Assembly: GCF_020697055.1 (NCBI RefSeq)
Contig: NZ_JAJFBP010000034.1
Coordinates: 25,666 to 89,665 of the forward strand
Length of the DNA stretch: 64,000 nucleotides
Source of the DNA: Panacagrimonas sp.
Lineage (GTDB): Bacteria > Pseudomonadota > Gammaproteobacteria > Nevskiales > Nevskiaceae
Direction of reading: 5' to 3'
Numbering within the stretch: position 1 is the stretch's first letter; every line of letters starts with the position of its first letter. Of this stretch, positions 25,627-34,978 are shown piece by piece. A model generated the notes under the pieces. The model did no database searches, was not told the origin of the DNA, and saw only the letters and a program-made list of their open reading frames with translations. Position numbers and translations under genes: made by a program.

Positions 25627-27426
25627 TCAGAAGTTGGCTTCGGCCAGCTCCATCAGCGAGCCCGCACCTGCGCGCGCCTGCTGCGCCAGTGCGGCGGTTT
25701 CCGGGTAGAGCTTGGCGAAGTAGAACCGCGCCGTCGTCAGCTTGGCCTTGTAGAAATCCGCGTCACCGTTGGCGCCATCGGCGAGCCGGCGCATCGCCAC
25801 GCCCGCCGAGATGCACCAGGCGAACGAGAACACCAGGTGACCCAGCAGGCGCAGGTAGGGGACCGCCGCAGCGCCGACTTCGTCGGGGTTCTTCATCGCC
25901 TTCTGGCCGATCTCCATCGTCAGCTTCTGGACTTCGCTCTGCAGCGCGTTGAACGGCGCGAAGAACTCCTGCATCTGCGGGTTCTCGGAGAACGGCTTGA
26001 GCGTCTCCTGCATCGCCTTGCCGAACTTCATCAGCTTGGCGCCCATGTCGCCAAGCACTTTGCGACCGAGCAGATCGAGCGCCTGGATGCTGTTGGTGCC
26101 CTCGTAGATCATGTTGATGCGCGCATCGCGCACGTGCTGCTCCAGGCCCCATTCGGCGATGTAGCCGTGACCGCCGAGCACCTGCATCGCCAGCGTCGTC
26201 GACTCGTAGCCGTTGTCGGTGATGAAGCCCTTGATCACCGGCGTGAGCAGCGCCACCAGGTCGGCGTTCTCCTTGCGCACCTTTTCATCCGGATGCTTGT
26301 GCTCCCGGTCGATCGCCAGGCCCGCCCAGTACGAGAAGGCACGCGCGGCTTCGACGTAGGCCTTCTGCGTGAGCAGCATCCGGCGCACGTCGGGGTGCAC
26401 GATGATCGGATCGGCCGCCTTGTCCTTCATCTTGGGACCGGTCAGCGAGCGACCCTGGATTCGATCCTTCGCGTAGGCCAGCGAGTTCTGGTACGCGACC
26501 TCGGCCAGGCCCACCGACTGCATGCCCACGCCCAGGCGCGCGCTGTTCATCATCACGAACATCGCGTTGAGACCCTTGTTCGGCGCACCGACCATCCAGC
26601 CTTGCGCGCCGTCGAAGTTCATCACGCAGGTGGCGTTGCCGTGGATGCCCATCTTGTGTTCGATCGAGCCGCACTTGAACGTGTTGCGCTTGCCCGGCTC
26701 GCCGTTCGCGTCGGGAATGAACTTGGGCACGATGAACAGCGAGATGCCCTTGGTGCCGGCCGGCGCATCCGGCAGGCGCGCGAGCACCAGGTGGATGATG
26801 TTCTTCGACATGTCGTGCTCGCCGGCCGAGATGAAGATCTTGGTGCCGGAGATCGAGTACGAACCGTCCGCGTTGGGCTCGGCCTTGGTCTTGAGGATGC
26901 CCAGGTCGGTTCCCGCGTGCGCTTCGGTCAGGCACATCGTGCCGGTCCATTCACCCGACACGAGCTTGGTGAGGTAGACCTTCTTCTGCTCGGGCGTGCC
27001 GAAGGCGTGCAGCGCGTTGTAGGCGCCGTGGCTCAGGCCCGGATACATCGTCCACGCCTGGTTGGCACTGTTCATCATTTCCATGAAGGCGCTGTGGATC
27101 ACGTGCGGCAGGCCCTGGCCGCCGAATTCCGGATCCATGCCCAGCGCGCCCCAGCCCGCCTCGACGAACTGCTGGTAGGCCTCCTTGAAACCGGTCGGCG
27201 TGGTGACGACGCCGTCGCCCTGGTAGGTGCAGCCTTCGCGATCGCCGACCTGATTGAGCGGGAACAACACTTCGGCGCAGAACTTGCCGCCTTCCTCGAG
27301 GATCGAGTCGATCGTCTCGCGATCGATGTCCGCGTGCGGCGGCAGTTTGCGCAGTCCCTCCGACACGTTGAGCAGCTCGTGCAGCACGAACTGCATGTCG
27401 CGCAGGGGGGGCGTGTAAGTCGGCAT
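25627..27426 (-). CDS. Long acyl-CoA dehydrogenase (AcdA/DmdC-like)
   Basis: A 599-residue flavin-dependent acyl-CoA dehydrogenase, longer than the 380-residue classical enzymes because of N- and C-terminal extensions of the type seen in DmdC-like and long-chain enzymes. MCLTEAHAGTDLG is the FAD/acyl-binding segment, LGGHGYIAEWGLEQ and MIYEGTNSIQALDL are at the active site, with the catalytic glutamate in YEGTN. ATG at 27426 follows GGAG. It acts in fatty-acid or related CoA-ester oxidation; DmdC-type substrates (3-methylmercaptopropionyl-CoA) are possible but unproven. It is convergent with the EF-hand gene. Confidence 0.9.
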   Translation of the reverse strand: MPTYTPPLRDMQFVLHELLNVSEGLRKLPPHADIDRETIDSILEEGGKFCAEVLFPLNQVGDREGCTYQGDGVVTTPTGFKEAYQQFVEAGWGALGMDPEFGGQGLPHVIHSAFMEMMNSANQAWTMYPGLSHGAYNALHAFGTPEQKKVYLTKLVSGEWTGTMCLTEAHAGTDLGILKTKAEPNADGSYSISGTKIFISAGEHDMSKNIIHLVLARLPDAPAGTKGISLFIVPKFIPDANGEPGKRNTFKCGSIEHKMGIHGNATCVMNFDGAQGWMVGAPNKGLNAMFVMMNSARLGVGMQSVGLAEVAYQNSLAYAKDRIQGRSLTGPKMKDKAADPIIVHPDVRRMLLTQKAYVEAARAFSYWAGLAIDREHKHPDEKVRKENADLVALLTPVIKGFITDNGYESTTLAMQVLGGHGYIAEWGLEQHVRDARINMIYEGTNSIQALDLLGRKVLGDMGAKLMKFGKAMQETLKPFSENPQMQEFFAPFNALQSEVQKLTMEIGQKAMKNPDEVGAAAVPYLRLLGHLVFSFAWCISAGVAMRRLADGANGDADFYKAKLTTARFYFAKLYPETAALAQQARAGAGSLMELAEANF

Positions 27427-27551
27427 CGAGGACTCCGTAAAAGAGAACGTGGGAACGCGCCGTACTCTAGCGTATGCCTCCTTGAGGGCCTTGGCCGCAG
27501 CGCCGCGACGACCTGGATGTCGAGCAGCACGCCGACGCGTAGGCTCGCGCG

Positions 27552-27806
27552 ATGAAGTGCCGTTCCCATTGCGCCGCATGCTGCATCGCCCCGTCGATCT
27601 CCTCGCCGATTCCCGGAATGCCCGAAGGCAAGCCGGCCGGCGTGCGCTGCATCCAGCTCGACGAGGCGGATCGTTGCCGATTGTTCGGTCGACCCGACCG
27701 GCCGGCAGTCTGTTCGGGCCTGCAGCCGGGCCGCGAGATGTGCGGCGACACGCGCGAACACGCGCTGTTTTTCCTGGGCCGCCTGGAACGTCTCACCGCG
27801 CCATGA
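27552..27806 (+). CDS. YkgJ-family cysteine cluster protein
   Basis: An 84-residue protein with a conserved cysteine pattern: CRSHCAACC at the N-terminus, [13 protein letters not shown] in the middle, and [13 protein letters not shown] at the end. This is the YkgJ (UPF0153-like) cluster, thought to hold a metal or iron-sulfur centre. Cytoplasmic, stand-alone, function unproven. Confidence 0.85.
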   Translation: MKCRSHCAACCIAPSISSPIPGMPEGKPAGVRCIQLDEADRCRLFGRPDRPAVCSGLQPGREMCGDTREHALFFLGRLERLTAP

Positions 27807-27926
27807 CCTGACGACGTCTTCGGTCATGCGATCGCGCAGGCCGGCATCGCATCGACCGGCACTAAGATACGGCGGGTGCGTCCTGCCCCAACGTCGTCCT
27901 CGCCTCCATCACGTCTCGCGTTCGCG

Positions 27927-29246
27927 ATGCGCGCACGGCACGTGATCCCGCTGATCCTGCTGACCGGCCTTGCGTTCGCTTCCCGGGCCGGCGAGATCGC
28001 CGAGCCCGCCGCACGCGGCGATCCGGCGCGGACCCCGCGCTTCGTCGCCGATCCGGCCCGACCCGCCGATGCGCCGACCGCGGAGGCACTCGACGTCGTC
28101 AGCGCCGAGGACGGCCCGGGCGCCGGCGTCACGCTGGCGTCCAAAGCCGTGTCGGCCAGTCGCGTGGCCTACGGCCCGAACGACGCACGCGTTGCGCTGC
28201 CGGTGATCAATCTGGCCACCGCACGCCAGCGGGCCGGCGATACCGTCGGCGCGGTGCGCGATTACCAGGCCGCGATCACCGCGCTGGAGTCCGCCGGCGG
28301 ACCGCGCGATCCGCGCCTGTTCGAGGCCTGGTACGGCATGGGCTACGCGCAGCTCAAGGCGGGTCAATACGACGCGGCCGGGGCGGCGCTGGAGACCGCG
28401 CTGCAGCTTCATCGGATCAATCGCGGGCTCTACAGCGTCGAGCAGCTCGACGTGCTGCACGCGGTGGCGATGGCCCAGCGCGCCCGCGGCGACGTCGAGA
28501 AAGCCGACGAGACGCAGGTGCGGCGGATGTCGGTGGCCGAACGGGTCCACGGGCTGGGCACACCGGCGCTGGCAGCCGTGTATGCCTCGGGTGGTCGCTG
28601 GTTTCGCAACGTCGGGCGCCCCTACGAGGCGCTGCGCCTGAACGCGCTGGCGATCCAGATCTACGAAGCGCAGTCCAAGGACGACCCGCGACTGATCGAT
28701 CCGTTGATCCAGGCGGCGCTGGCGGGGAACGAACGTCGACGCGATCCGGACGAGCCGCCGCTGGTCGGCGTGCCGAGCCCGGGCGTGGCGCTGGCGCGCG
28801 CCGAGCGGCTCACCGATACGCGCACCGACGGCACGCCCGCGGCGCGCGCCGCCGACCTGATCCGCGTCGGCGACGCACTGCTGGTGATGAACCGGCGCGA
28901 CTCGGCGCTCAAGGTCTACGCCAAGGCCACCGCGCTGCTCGCCAGCGTCGGCGCGCGACCGCCGTTCGACGAGCCGGCGTTCATTCATTTCCTGCCGCCG
29001 CGACCCGAGCCGCTGCAGGGCCCACCCGGCCACGCGCTCGCGGAATTCTCGGTGGACGCCGCCGGCAAGCCGCGCGACGTGCGCATCGTCGAGCAGCAGC
29101 CGACCGGGATGCCGGCGTCGGTGACGCATGCACTGGTCAGCGCGCTCAAGCAGTCGCGCCTGCGGCCGCGCGTGGTCGACGGGCAAGCGATCGAGACGAC
29201 CGGGGTACGCTATCGCCTCCCAGTCCGCGGCGGTTCAGGTCCATGA
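27927..29246 (+). CDS. Exported TPR protein with TonB-like C-terminal domain
   Basis: A 439-residue protein with a signal peptide (start ATG 27927, cleavage near SRAGE). TPR-like helical repeats run from about 60 to 330 (ARQRAGDTVGAVRDYQAAI, then YGMGYAQLKAGQYDAAGAAL). The last 80 residues are a TonB C-terminal fold (ALAEFSVDAAGKPRDVRIVE, then SRLRPRVVDGQAIE). It has no N-terminal anchor of the TonB type beyond the signal peptide, so it is probably a soluble or lipid-free periplasmic protein. Its closeness to the ExbB-like cluster 60 bp downstream is suggestive but not proof of a link. Confidence 0.75.
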   Translation: MRARHVIPLILLTGLAFASRAGEIAEPAARGDPARTPRFVADPARPADAPTAEALDVVSAEDGPGAGVTLASKAVSASRVAYGPNDARVALPVINLATARQRAGDTVGAVRDYQAAITALESAGGPRDPRLFEAWYGMGYAQLKAGQYDAAGAALETALQLHRINRGLYSVEQLDVLHAVAMAQRARGDVEKADETQVRRMSVAERVHGLGTPALAAVYASGGRWFRNVGRPYEALRLNALAIQIYEAQSKDDPRLIDPLIQAALAGNERRRDPDEPPLVGVPSPGVALARAERLTDTRTDGTPAARAADLIRVGDALLVMNRRDSALKVYAKATALLASVGARPPFDEPAFIHFLPPRPEPLQGPPGHALAEFSVDAAGKPRDVRIVEQQPTGMPASVTHALVSALKQSRLRPRVVDGQAIETTGVRYRLPVRGGSGP

Positions 29247-29310
29247 ATGAAACTCCGCACATGCGCGCACGTCCAAGTCACGTCGCCATGACCGATCGAA
29301 GGCGGACATC

Positions 29311-30156
29311 ATGAACATCGCGTCAGTACGGGCCAGGCGGTCGCGATGCATCGCCGCGTCGCTCGCGCTGCTGCTGGCATCCGGTTGTGCGACCAAATCG
29401 CCCTCGACGCCGCAGCCGCCGATGCCGCCTCCACCGCCATCGACGACGCCCAGTCCGTCGACACCCAAGCCCTCGAGCCCGGGTTCGCCTTCGTCCTCCT
29501 CGTCTTCTTCGCAGTCCAAGTCGGCGCCGTCGTCCTCTTCGTCGTCGAAAGGTCCGCAGGCTTCGACGCAGAAGTCGGCCGGCTCGGGGTCGCCTTCGGC
29601 ATCGTCGTCGACGCCGTCCGCGCCGACGCAGCCTGCCGGTGGCGCGGGCGCAAAGGGTGCACCGCCCCCTTCCGGTGGTGCGCACGGCGCCGGCACCGCG
29701 GGCGGCAAGACCGAGGCCGAGCAGAACGCCGAATGGGACGAGGCTTTCTACGGTTCGCTGGGTGAATTCGACAAGCGACTGTCCAAGGAACAGGCGTCGA
29801 TCGAGAAGCGGCGCGGCGAGATCGCAACCGCCGGCGGTGGCCAGGGCGGCGAATCGGGTGACGGCGGGACGGGCGGCGGCGGCATCAGCGGCCAGGTGCC
29901 GACCGACGTCTCGACCACCGAGGCCGGCGGCTCGCCCGCATCCGGCGGCAGCGCGGAGTCCTCGGCGATCGGCGGACCCGGCGGCAGCAGCGGCGCCAGC
30001 GGGCCCAAGTTTCCTCCCCCGGCGGGCATGCCCGACGGCAAGGACGACGACGTCGTCGCGCGCCAGCTGCGCGAGGCGGCCGAGACCGAGAAGGACCCGG
30101 AGCTGCGCACGCGGCTGTGGGAGGAGTACCGAAAGTACAAGTCGCGCAAGTCCTGA
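29311..30156 (+). CDS. Ser/Pro/Gly-rich lipoprotein, first gene of the ExbB/vWA cluster
   Basis: A 281-residue lipoprotein with lipobox LLASGC (Cys26). Residues 27-130 are almost entirely Ser, Pro, Thr, Gly and Ala, an extended low-complexity spacer that could cross the periplasm or extend from the outer membrane. A short charged helical stretch follows (about 135-170, NAEWDEAFYGSLGEFDKRLS), then a Gly/Ser-rich spacer, then a helical C-terminus (VVARQLREAAETEKDPELRT). The family is not recognised. Six bases separate it from the next lipoprotein gene. The spacer plus short helices suggest a tether or linker role (inference). Confidence 0.75.
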   Translation: MNIASVRARRSRCIAASLALLLASGCATKSPSTPQPPMPPPPPSTTPSPSTPKPSSPGSPSSSSSSSQSKSAPSSSSSSKGPQASTQKSAGSGSPSASSSTPSAPTQPAGGAGAKGAPPPSGGAHGAGTAGGKTEAEQNAEWDEAFYGSLGEFDKRLSKEQASIEKRRGEIATAGGGQGGESGDGGTGGGGISGQVPTDVSTTEAGGSPASGGSAESSAIGGPGGSSGASGPKFPPPAGMPDGKDDDVVARQLREAAETEKDPELRTRLWEEYRKYKSRKS

Positions 30157-30161
30157 AACCG

Positions 30162-31346
30162 ATGATCCGATCCCCGCCTCTGCTGGTCCTGTTCCTGCCG
30201 CTGGTGCTGTTGCTCGGCACGGGCTGCGTGTCCAAGCAGGTCAAGCGCGTCAACGAAGTCCAGGCCAAGCAGGCGACCGAGGAACTCGCGCTCGACCAGC
30301 TGCTCGACGTCACCATCGTCGCGTTCGATCCGGGCGTTCCCGAATCGATCAAGGAGCAGCAGAAGGAGAACATCTTCCCCGCGGTGCGCCAGGCCGAGGC
30401 CAACTACCTCCCGCAGATCCTGCGCCAGACGCTCGACGGCACCGGCTACTGGGGCACGGTACGCGTGCTGCCCGAGGTCACGCCGTCGTCGATGCTCACC
30501 GTCACCGGCAAGATCCTGCACTCCGACGGCGAGACGCTGAAGCTGCACATCAAGGCGCGTGACGCCACGGGCCGCGAGTGGCTCGACAAGAACTACGAGG
30601 AGACCGCGGCCGAGCTGTCGTACACCGAGAAGACCGCGTCGGGCACCGATCCTTTCCAGGATCTGTACAGCCGCGTCTCGAACGACCTGCTGCAGGAGCG
30701 CCGCAAGCTCGACGCCGACAAGGTGCAGGAAGTGCGGCGCGTGTCGGATCTGCAGTTCGCCGCCGACCTCGCGCCGGCACGTTTCGCCGGTTACCTGAAG
30801 ACGGAAAAGGGCCGCACCTCGGTGCAGCGCCTTCCGCCCGACAACGATCCGATCGTCAAGCGCGTGGCCAGCGTGCGTGCACGCGACGACGTGCTGGTCG
30901 ACACGCTCGATGCGCACTACGCGAACTTTCGCCAGAGCATGCAGCCCGCCTACCAGGAATGGCGCCGTGCGAGCTACACCGAGGTGATCGCGCTGCGCGA
31001 ACTCGAACGCCAGGCGCTGTGGCGCAAGGTCGCGGGCGCCGCGGCGGTGATCGGCGGCGTCGTGGCGATGGCGGGTGCCGAGAACGTCGGCACGTCGGTC
31101 GCGGGCCAGGTCGGCGTGATCGCGGGTGTCGGCATCTTTGCCAGCGGCCTGCAGAAAGGTCAGGAAGCCAAGGTGCACGCCGAGGCGGTCAAGGAACTCA
31201 ACAGCTCGATCAACGCCGACGTCGCGCCGCGCGTGGTCGAACTCGAAGGCAAGACCGTGACGCTGACCGGATCGGCCAAGGATCAATACGCGCAGTGGCG
31301 CAAGCTGCTGCATGAGCGCTACGCGGCCGAGATCGGTGCACCTTGA
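30162..31346 (+). CDS. Lipoprotein of the ExbB/vWA cluster, 394 residues
   Basis: A lipoprotein with lipobox LLGTGC (Cys22). After a Lys/Gln-rich linker the first domain (about 40-160) contains VTIVAFDPGVPE and WGTVRVLPE...TVTGKILHSDGETLKL, a pattern of a secreted beta-rich domain not unlike GNA1162/CsgG-type lipoproteins, but without a confident match. The C-terminal part has a Gly/Ala-rich hydrophobic stretch (about 285-325, AAAVIGGVVAMAGAE then VAGQVGVIAGVGIFASGL), which could be membrane-active. Translationally coupled to the next gene (TTGA overlap). Function unknown. Confidence 0.75.
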   Translation: MIRSPPLLVLFLPLVLLLGTGCVSKQVKRVNEVQAKQATEELALDQLLDVTIVAFDPGVPESIKEQQKENIFPAVRQAEANYLPQILRQTLDGTGYWGTVRVLPEVTPSSMLTVTGKILHSDGETLKLHIKARDATGREWLDKNYEETAAELSYTEKTASGTDPFQDLYSRVSNDLLQERRKLDADKVQEVRRVSDLQFAADLAPARFAGYLKTEKGRTSVQRLPPDNDPIVKRVASVRARDDVLVDTLDAHYANFRQSMQPAYQEWRRASYTEVIALRELERQALWRKVAGAAAVIGGVVAMAGAENVGTSVAGQVGVIAGVGIFASGLQKGQEAKVHAEAVKELNSSINADVAPRVVELEGKTVTLTGSAKDQYAQWRKLLHERYAAEIGAP

Positions 31347-32905
31347 CGCCGCAATCCGGGGCGCCACAGCCGCCCGCTGACTTCGACCGCATCGTGCCGC
31401 GCCGACCGGCCGGCACGGTCGACGGCGCAACGGCGCAACGAGCGGATCCGCATGCGGCGGCGCGCATCTCGGCGACCGCCTTCTGGATCACCGCGATCGG
31501 ACTGGCGCTGCTCGCGGTGCTGGTGTTTGCGGTGCTGCCGCGCTGGGTCGATCGCGATGCGCGCCCGCCCACAGCCGCCGCACCGTCGCCCGCCGCGCCG
31601 GTGGCGACACCCGCGCCCGCGGCGCCGGCGCCACCGACCGTCGAACCGTCCAAGGCTGCCTGGGACGACCCGGCGCTGCTCGAAGCGCGTGCTGCGGCGC
31701 AGGCCGCCCGCTCGCAGTACCAGGACCAATCGGCGCAGCTGGAATCGCACGGCGTGTCGCGCTGGGGCTCGGGCGAACTGGGTCGGGCGAACGCGCGCGC
31801 GAGCGCCGGCGAAAAGGCGTTCGGCGCACGCGACTTCGCCACCGCGCGCACCGACTACGAAGCGGCGGCAACCACCACCGCGGCGCTGCTGGCCGAAGTC
31901 CCGCAGCGACTCGCCGCGACGCTGGATGCCGGCACGCACGCGCTGGAAGCCGGCGACAAGGCTGCCGCGCAGCAGGCGTTCGAACTGGCGCAGGCGATCG
32001 AGCCCACCCACGCCGGTGCGACGCGCGGCCTGCGGCGCGTGGCGTCGCTCGATGTGGTTCGCGCACAGCTCGATGCCGCGCGCCGGCTCGAACAGGCCGG
32101 TGATATCGCCGGTGCGCGCGCGGCCTGGAAGCAGGCGCTGGCGTTGGATCCCGATACGCGCAGCGCGCGCGACGCGCTCGCCAGGGCCGACGCGGATGCG
32201 CGGGACGCCGAGTTCCGTCGCGTGCTCGGTGAAGCCTTCGATGCGCTCGATCGCGGCCAGTACGATCTCGCGGACAAGCGCCTCGCGCAGGCGCGCAAGC
32301 TAAATGCCGGCGACCCCGGCGTGCAGCAGGCCGGCGCACGCCTGGCCGAGGCGCGGCGTGGCCAGGCGCTGGCCAACCTGCAGCGCGAGGCCGCGGCGCA
32401 GGTCGCCGCCGAGGACTGGACCAACGCGGTGTCCACGTATCGCAAGGCGCTGCAGATCGATCCGAGCGTGGCGTATGCGCGCGATGGCCTGGCGCAGGCG
32501 GAGCCGCGCGCGGCGCTGGCGCAGCGACTGCAGGATTTCATCGATCGCCCGGTGCGCCTGTCCACGCCGACCATCGCGGCCGACGCCGAGAAGGCGCTGG
32601 CCGATGCACGTGCCATCTCCGCGCCCGGTCCGCGCCTGGGCGCGCAGCGCGCCGCGTTGGAACGGGCGCTCGCCGCCGCGGCAAAGCCCGTGTCCGTGCA
32701 GTTGCGATCCGACGGCAAGACCGAGGTCTCGGTGTATCGCATCGGTCCGCTCGGAAAATTCACGTCGCACGCGCTCGAGCTCAAGCCGGGGCGCTACGTC
32801 GCCGTCGGCACGCGCGACGGCTATCGCGACGTGCGCCACGATTTCGAGGTCGCCGCCGGCGCGCAGGACGTGAGCGTCGAGATCCGTTGCGAGGAGCGGC
32901 TGTGA
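31343..32905 (+). CDS. Membrane-anchored TPR protein with PEGA-like C-terminus
   Basis: A 520-residue protein with a 43-residue cytoplasmic N-terminus, one membrane helix at about 44-66, a Pro/Ala-rich spacer (about 70-105), then TPR-like repeats (ARASAGEKAFGARDFATART, LEAGDKAAAQQAFELAQAIE, QAGDIAGARAAWKQALALD and so on) to about 450. The last 60 residues, VSVYRIGPLGKFT...LKPGRYVAVGTRDGYRDVR, read like a PEGA/carbohydrate-type beta domain. Start TTG at 31343 overlaps the previous stop. The bulk is periplasmic. As a TPR scaffold it may hold partners of the cluster together (inference). Confidence 0.8.
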   Translation: MTPQSGAPQPPADFDRIVPRRPAGTVDGATAQRADPHAAARISATAFWITAIGLALLAVLVFAVLPRWVDRDARPPTAAAPSPAAPVATPAPAAPAPPTVEPSKAAWDDPALLEARAAAQAARSQYQDQSAQLESHGVSRWGSGELGRANARASAGEKAFGARDFATARTDYEAAATTTAALLAEVPQRLAATLDAGTHALEAGDKAAAQQAFELAQAIEPTHAGATRGLRRVASLDVVRAQLDAARRLEQAGDIAGARAAWKQALALDPDTRSARDALARADADARDAEFRRVLGEAFDALDRGQYDLADKRLAQARKLNAGDPGVQQAGARLAEARRGQALANLQREAAAQVAAEDWTNAVSTYRKALQIDPSVAYARDGLAQAEPRAALAQRLQDFIDRPVRLSTPTIAADAEKALADARAISAPGPRLGAQRAALERALAAAAKPVSVQLRSDGKTEVSVYRIGPLGKFTSHALELKPGRYVAVGTRDGYRDVRHDFEVAAGAQDVSVEIRCEERL

Positions 32906-34965
32906 CCGATCCGGATCGCGGCGGCGCGCGCATCGAAGCGGTTCCGTACCGCCCGCCCTCGGGTGTCGCGGGCGCGCCCACCCGCACCGGACGAACCGCG
33001 GTGATCGCGGCGCTGGCCGTCGTGCTGCTGTGCCTCGGAGGGGTCGGCGCCTTCTTCGCGTTCGCGCGCTCGGTGCAGTTCCAGGTCGATCCCGCGACCG
33101 CGCAGGTCGACGTCGACGGCGGCATCGGCATCGCGATGGGTTCGTCGTACCTGCTGCTGCCCGGCAGCTACCAGGTCCGTGCGCGCGCCGAGGGCCACAC
33201 CGATCTGCGGATGCCGTTCACCGTCGGCGACGCACCGGACCAGCGCGTGCGACTGGCGCTGCAGCGGCTGCCGGGACGCCTGAAGCTGATCGTCGAACCG
33301 GCGGCGGAAGTGTTCGTCGACGGCAATCCGCACGGCACGACGCCCGTCGCACCGCTGGAGCTCGTCGCCGGCGCGCACGAGCTGATGCTGCGTGCGCCGC
33401 GCTACCGCGTACACCAGGTGCAGGTGCAGGTCGAAGGCGGCGGCGTCGAGCAGACGCTGCAGGTGAAACTCGAACCGGGCTGGGCGCCGGTGACGCTGCG
33501 ATCGCAGCCGGCCGGCGCAGAGATCCGCGTCGATGGCCAGCCCGCGGGCGTCACGCCGCAGACGCTCGAACTCGGTGAAGGCGCGCACGCGCTGGAACTG
33601 CGCCTGGCCGGCCATGCCGCGTGGCAGGACCAGATCACCGTGCGCGCCAACGAACCGCTGCAGCTGGCCGAAGTGCGGCTGCAGGCGGCCGCCGGGACCG
33701 TGCGCGTGACCAGCACGCCGAGCGGCGCGTCGGTGCGCGTGGGCAAGGAATTTCGCGGGCAGACCCCGATCGAGCTGAAGCTCGCGCCAGGCAAATCGCA
33801 CCTCGTGCAGCTGTCGGCGCCGGGCCACAAGTCGGCGGAGCGCAGCGTGGAAGTCGCCTCCGACGGCAGCGAGGAGCTCAGCGTCGCGCTCGAACCGATC
33901 CTCGGATCGATCGCGCTCGACGTGCTGCCACCCGAGGCGAACGTGTCGATCGACGGACGCGCGCTGGCCACCGGCACCTCGCGCGTCGACCTGACCGCCG
34001 TGGCCCATCGCATCGAGGCCTCGGCGCCGGGGCACGCGCCGTGGTCGGGCAGCATCACGCCGCGCCCCGGCTTCGAGCAGCGCGTCGAGATCCGACTGCG
34101 CAGCGAGGCCGAAGCGCGCGCCGCGCGCACGCCGGCGAAAGTCGCGAGCAAGGCGGGGCCGGCGATGGTGCTGGTGCAACCGGGCGCCTTCGTGATGGGC
34201 ACGCCGCGCGGCGAGCAGGGCCGCCAGTCGAACGAAGCGCTGCGTCCCGTGCGCCTCACGCGGCCCTACTACCTTTCGACCACCGAGGTGACCAATGCGC
34301 AGTACCGGCGCTTCGCCTCCGCGCATTCGTCGGGAATCGTCAAGCGCGAGACGCTCGACAACGATCGCCAGCCGGTGGTGCGGGTCTCGTGGGACGACGC
34401 GGCGCGCTATTGCAACTGGCTCTCGCAGCAGGACGGCCTGCCGCCGGCGTACCGCGACGACGGCGGCGCGATGAAGCGCATCGTGCCCGCGACGACGGGC
34501 TACCGCCTGCCCAGCGAAGCGGAATGGGAGTGGGCCGCGCGCTTCGTCGGCGGCGCGGTGCGCGACGGTCAGCGCTATCCCTGGGGCGGCGGCTATCCGC
34601 CGCCGGCGCGCTCGGGCAATTTCGCCGACGTGCTGTCCGAGGCGCTGGTGCCGGCGATCATCGCGGGTTACGAGGACGGTTATCCCGCGGCCGCGCCGGT
34701 CGGCACCTACGCAGCCAGCGCGCTGGGCCTGTTCGATCTGGGCGGCAACGTCGCCGAGTGGGTCCACGATGTCTACGACGGCACGTTGCCGATCGACCCG
34801 CCCGAAGCGGCCGACCCGTTCGGTCCGGACGGGGGCGCCGAACACGTGATCCGCGGCTCGAGCTGGATGCATGGCCGCCTCGTCGAACTGCGCCTGGCCT
34901 ACCGCGACGTCGGCCGCGAACCGCGCGCCGACGTAGGATTCCGCGTGGCGCGCTACGCGGAGTAG
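32902..34965 (+). CDS. Membrane-anchored PEGA-repeat protein with SUMF1/FGE-like domain
   Basis: A 687-residue protein: one membrane helix (about 33-54), about five PEGA-like beta repeats (about 58-410; for example LRSQPAGAEIRVDGQPAGVT and VTSTPSGASVRVGKEFRGQT), then a formylglycine-generating-enzyme-like domain (about 420-687). That domain keeps the family pattern: GAFVMGTPRGEQ, VTNAQYRRF, GYRLPSEAEWEWAAR, GLFDLGGNVAEWVHD, and VIRGSSWMHGR. Where active enzymes carry a cysteine pair (as in RGGSWxxxxxxCR), no cysteine is present, so oxidase activity is unlikely and the fold probably binds a ligand or wall polymer. The GTG start overlaps the upstream gene. Periplasmic except for the first 30 residues. 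Confidence 0.86.
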   Translation: MTDPDRGGARIEAVPYRPPSGVAGAPTRTGRTAVIAALAVVLLCLGGVGAFFAFARSVQFQVDPATAQVDVDGGIGIAMGSSYLLLPGSYQVRARAEGHTDLRMPFTVGDAPDQRVRLALQRLPGRLKLIVEPAAEVFVDGNPHGTTPVAPLELVAGAHELMLRAPRYRVHQVQVQVEGGGVEQTLQVKLEPGWAPVTLRSQPAGAEIRVDGQPAGVTPQTLELGEGAHALELRLAGHAAWQDQITVRANEPLQLAEVRLQAAAGTVRVTSTPSGASVRVGKEFRGQTPIELKLAPGKSHLVQLSAPGHKSAERSVEVASDGSEELSVALEPILGSIALDVLPPEANVSIDGRALATGTSRVDLTAVAHRIEASAPGHAPWSGSITPRPGFEQRVEIRLRSEAEARAARTPAKVASKAGPAMVLVQPGAFVMGTPRGEQGRQSNEALRPVRLTRPYYLSTTEVTNAQYRRFASAHSSGIVKRETLDNDRQPVVRVSWDDAARYCNWLSQQDGLPPAYRDDGGAMKRIVPATTGYRLPSEAEWEWAARFVGGAVRDGQRYPWGGGYPPPARSGNFADVLSEALVPAIIAGYEDGYPAAAPVGTYAASALGLFDLGGNVAEWVHDVYDGTLPIDPPEAADPFGPDGGAEHVIRGSSWMHGRLVELRLAYRDVGREPRADVGFRVARYAE

Positions 34966-34978
34966 GCCGGTTCCGGAC

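Noticed and set aside
32902..34965. Diversity-generating retroelement target (FGE-like domain)
   Set aside because: No reverse transcriptase and no variable/template repeat pair was seen around it.
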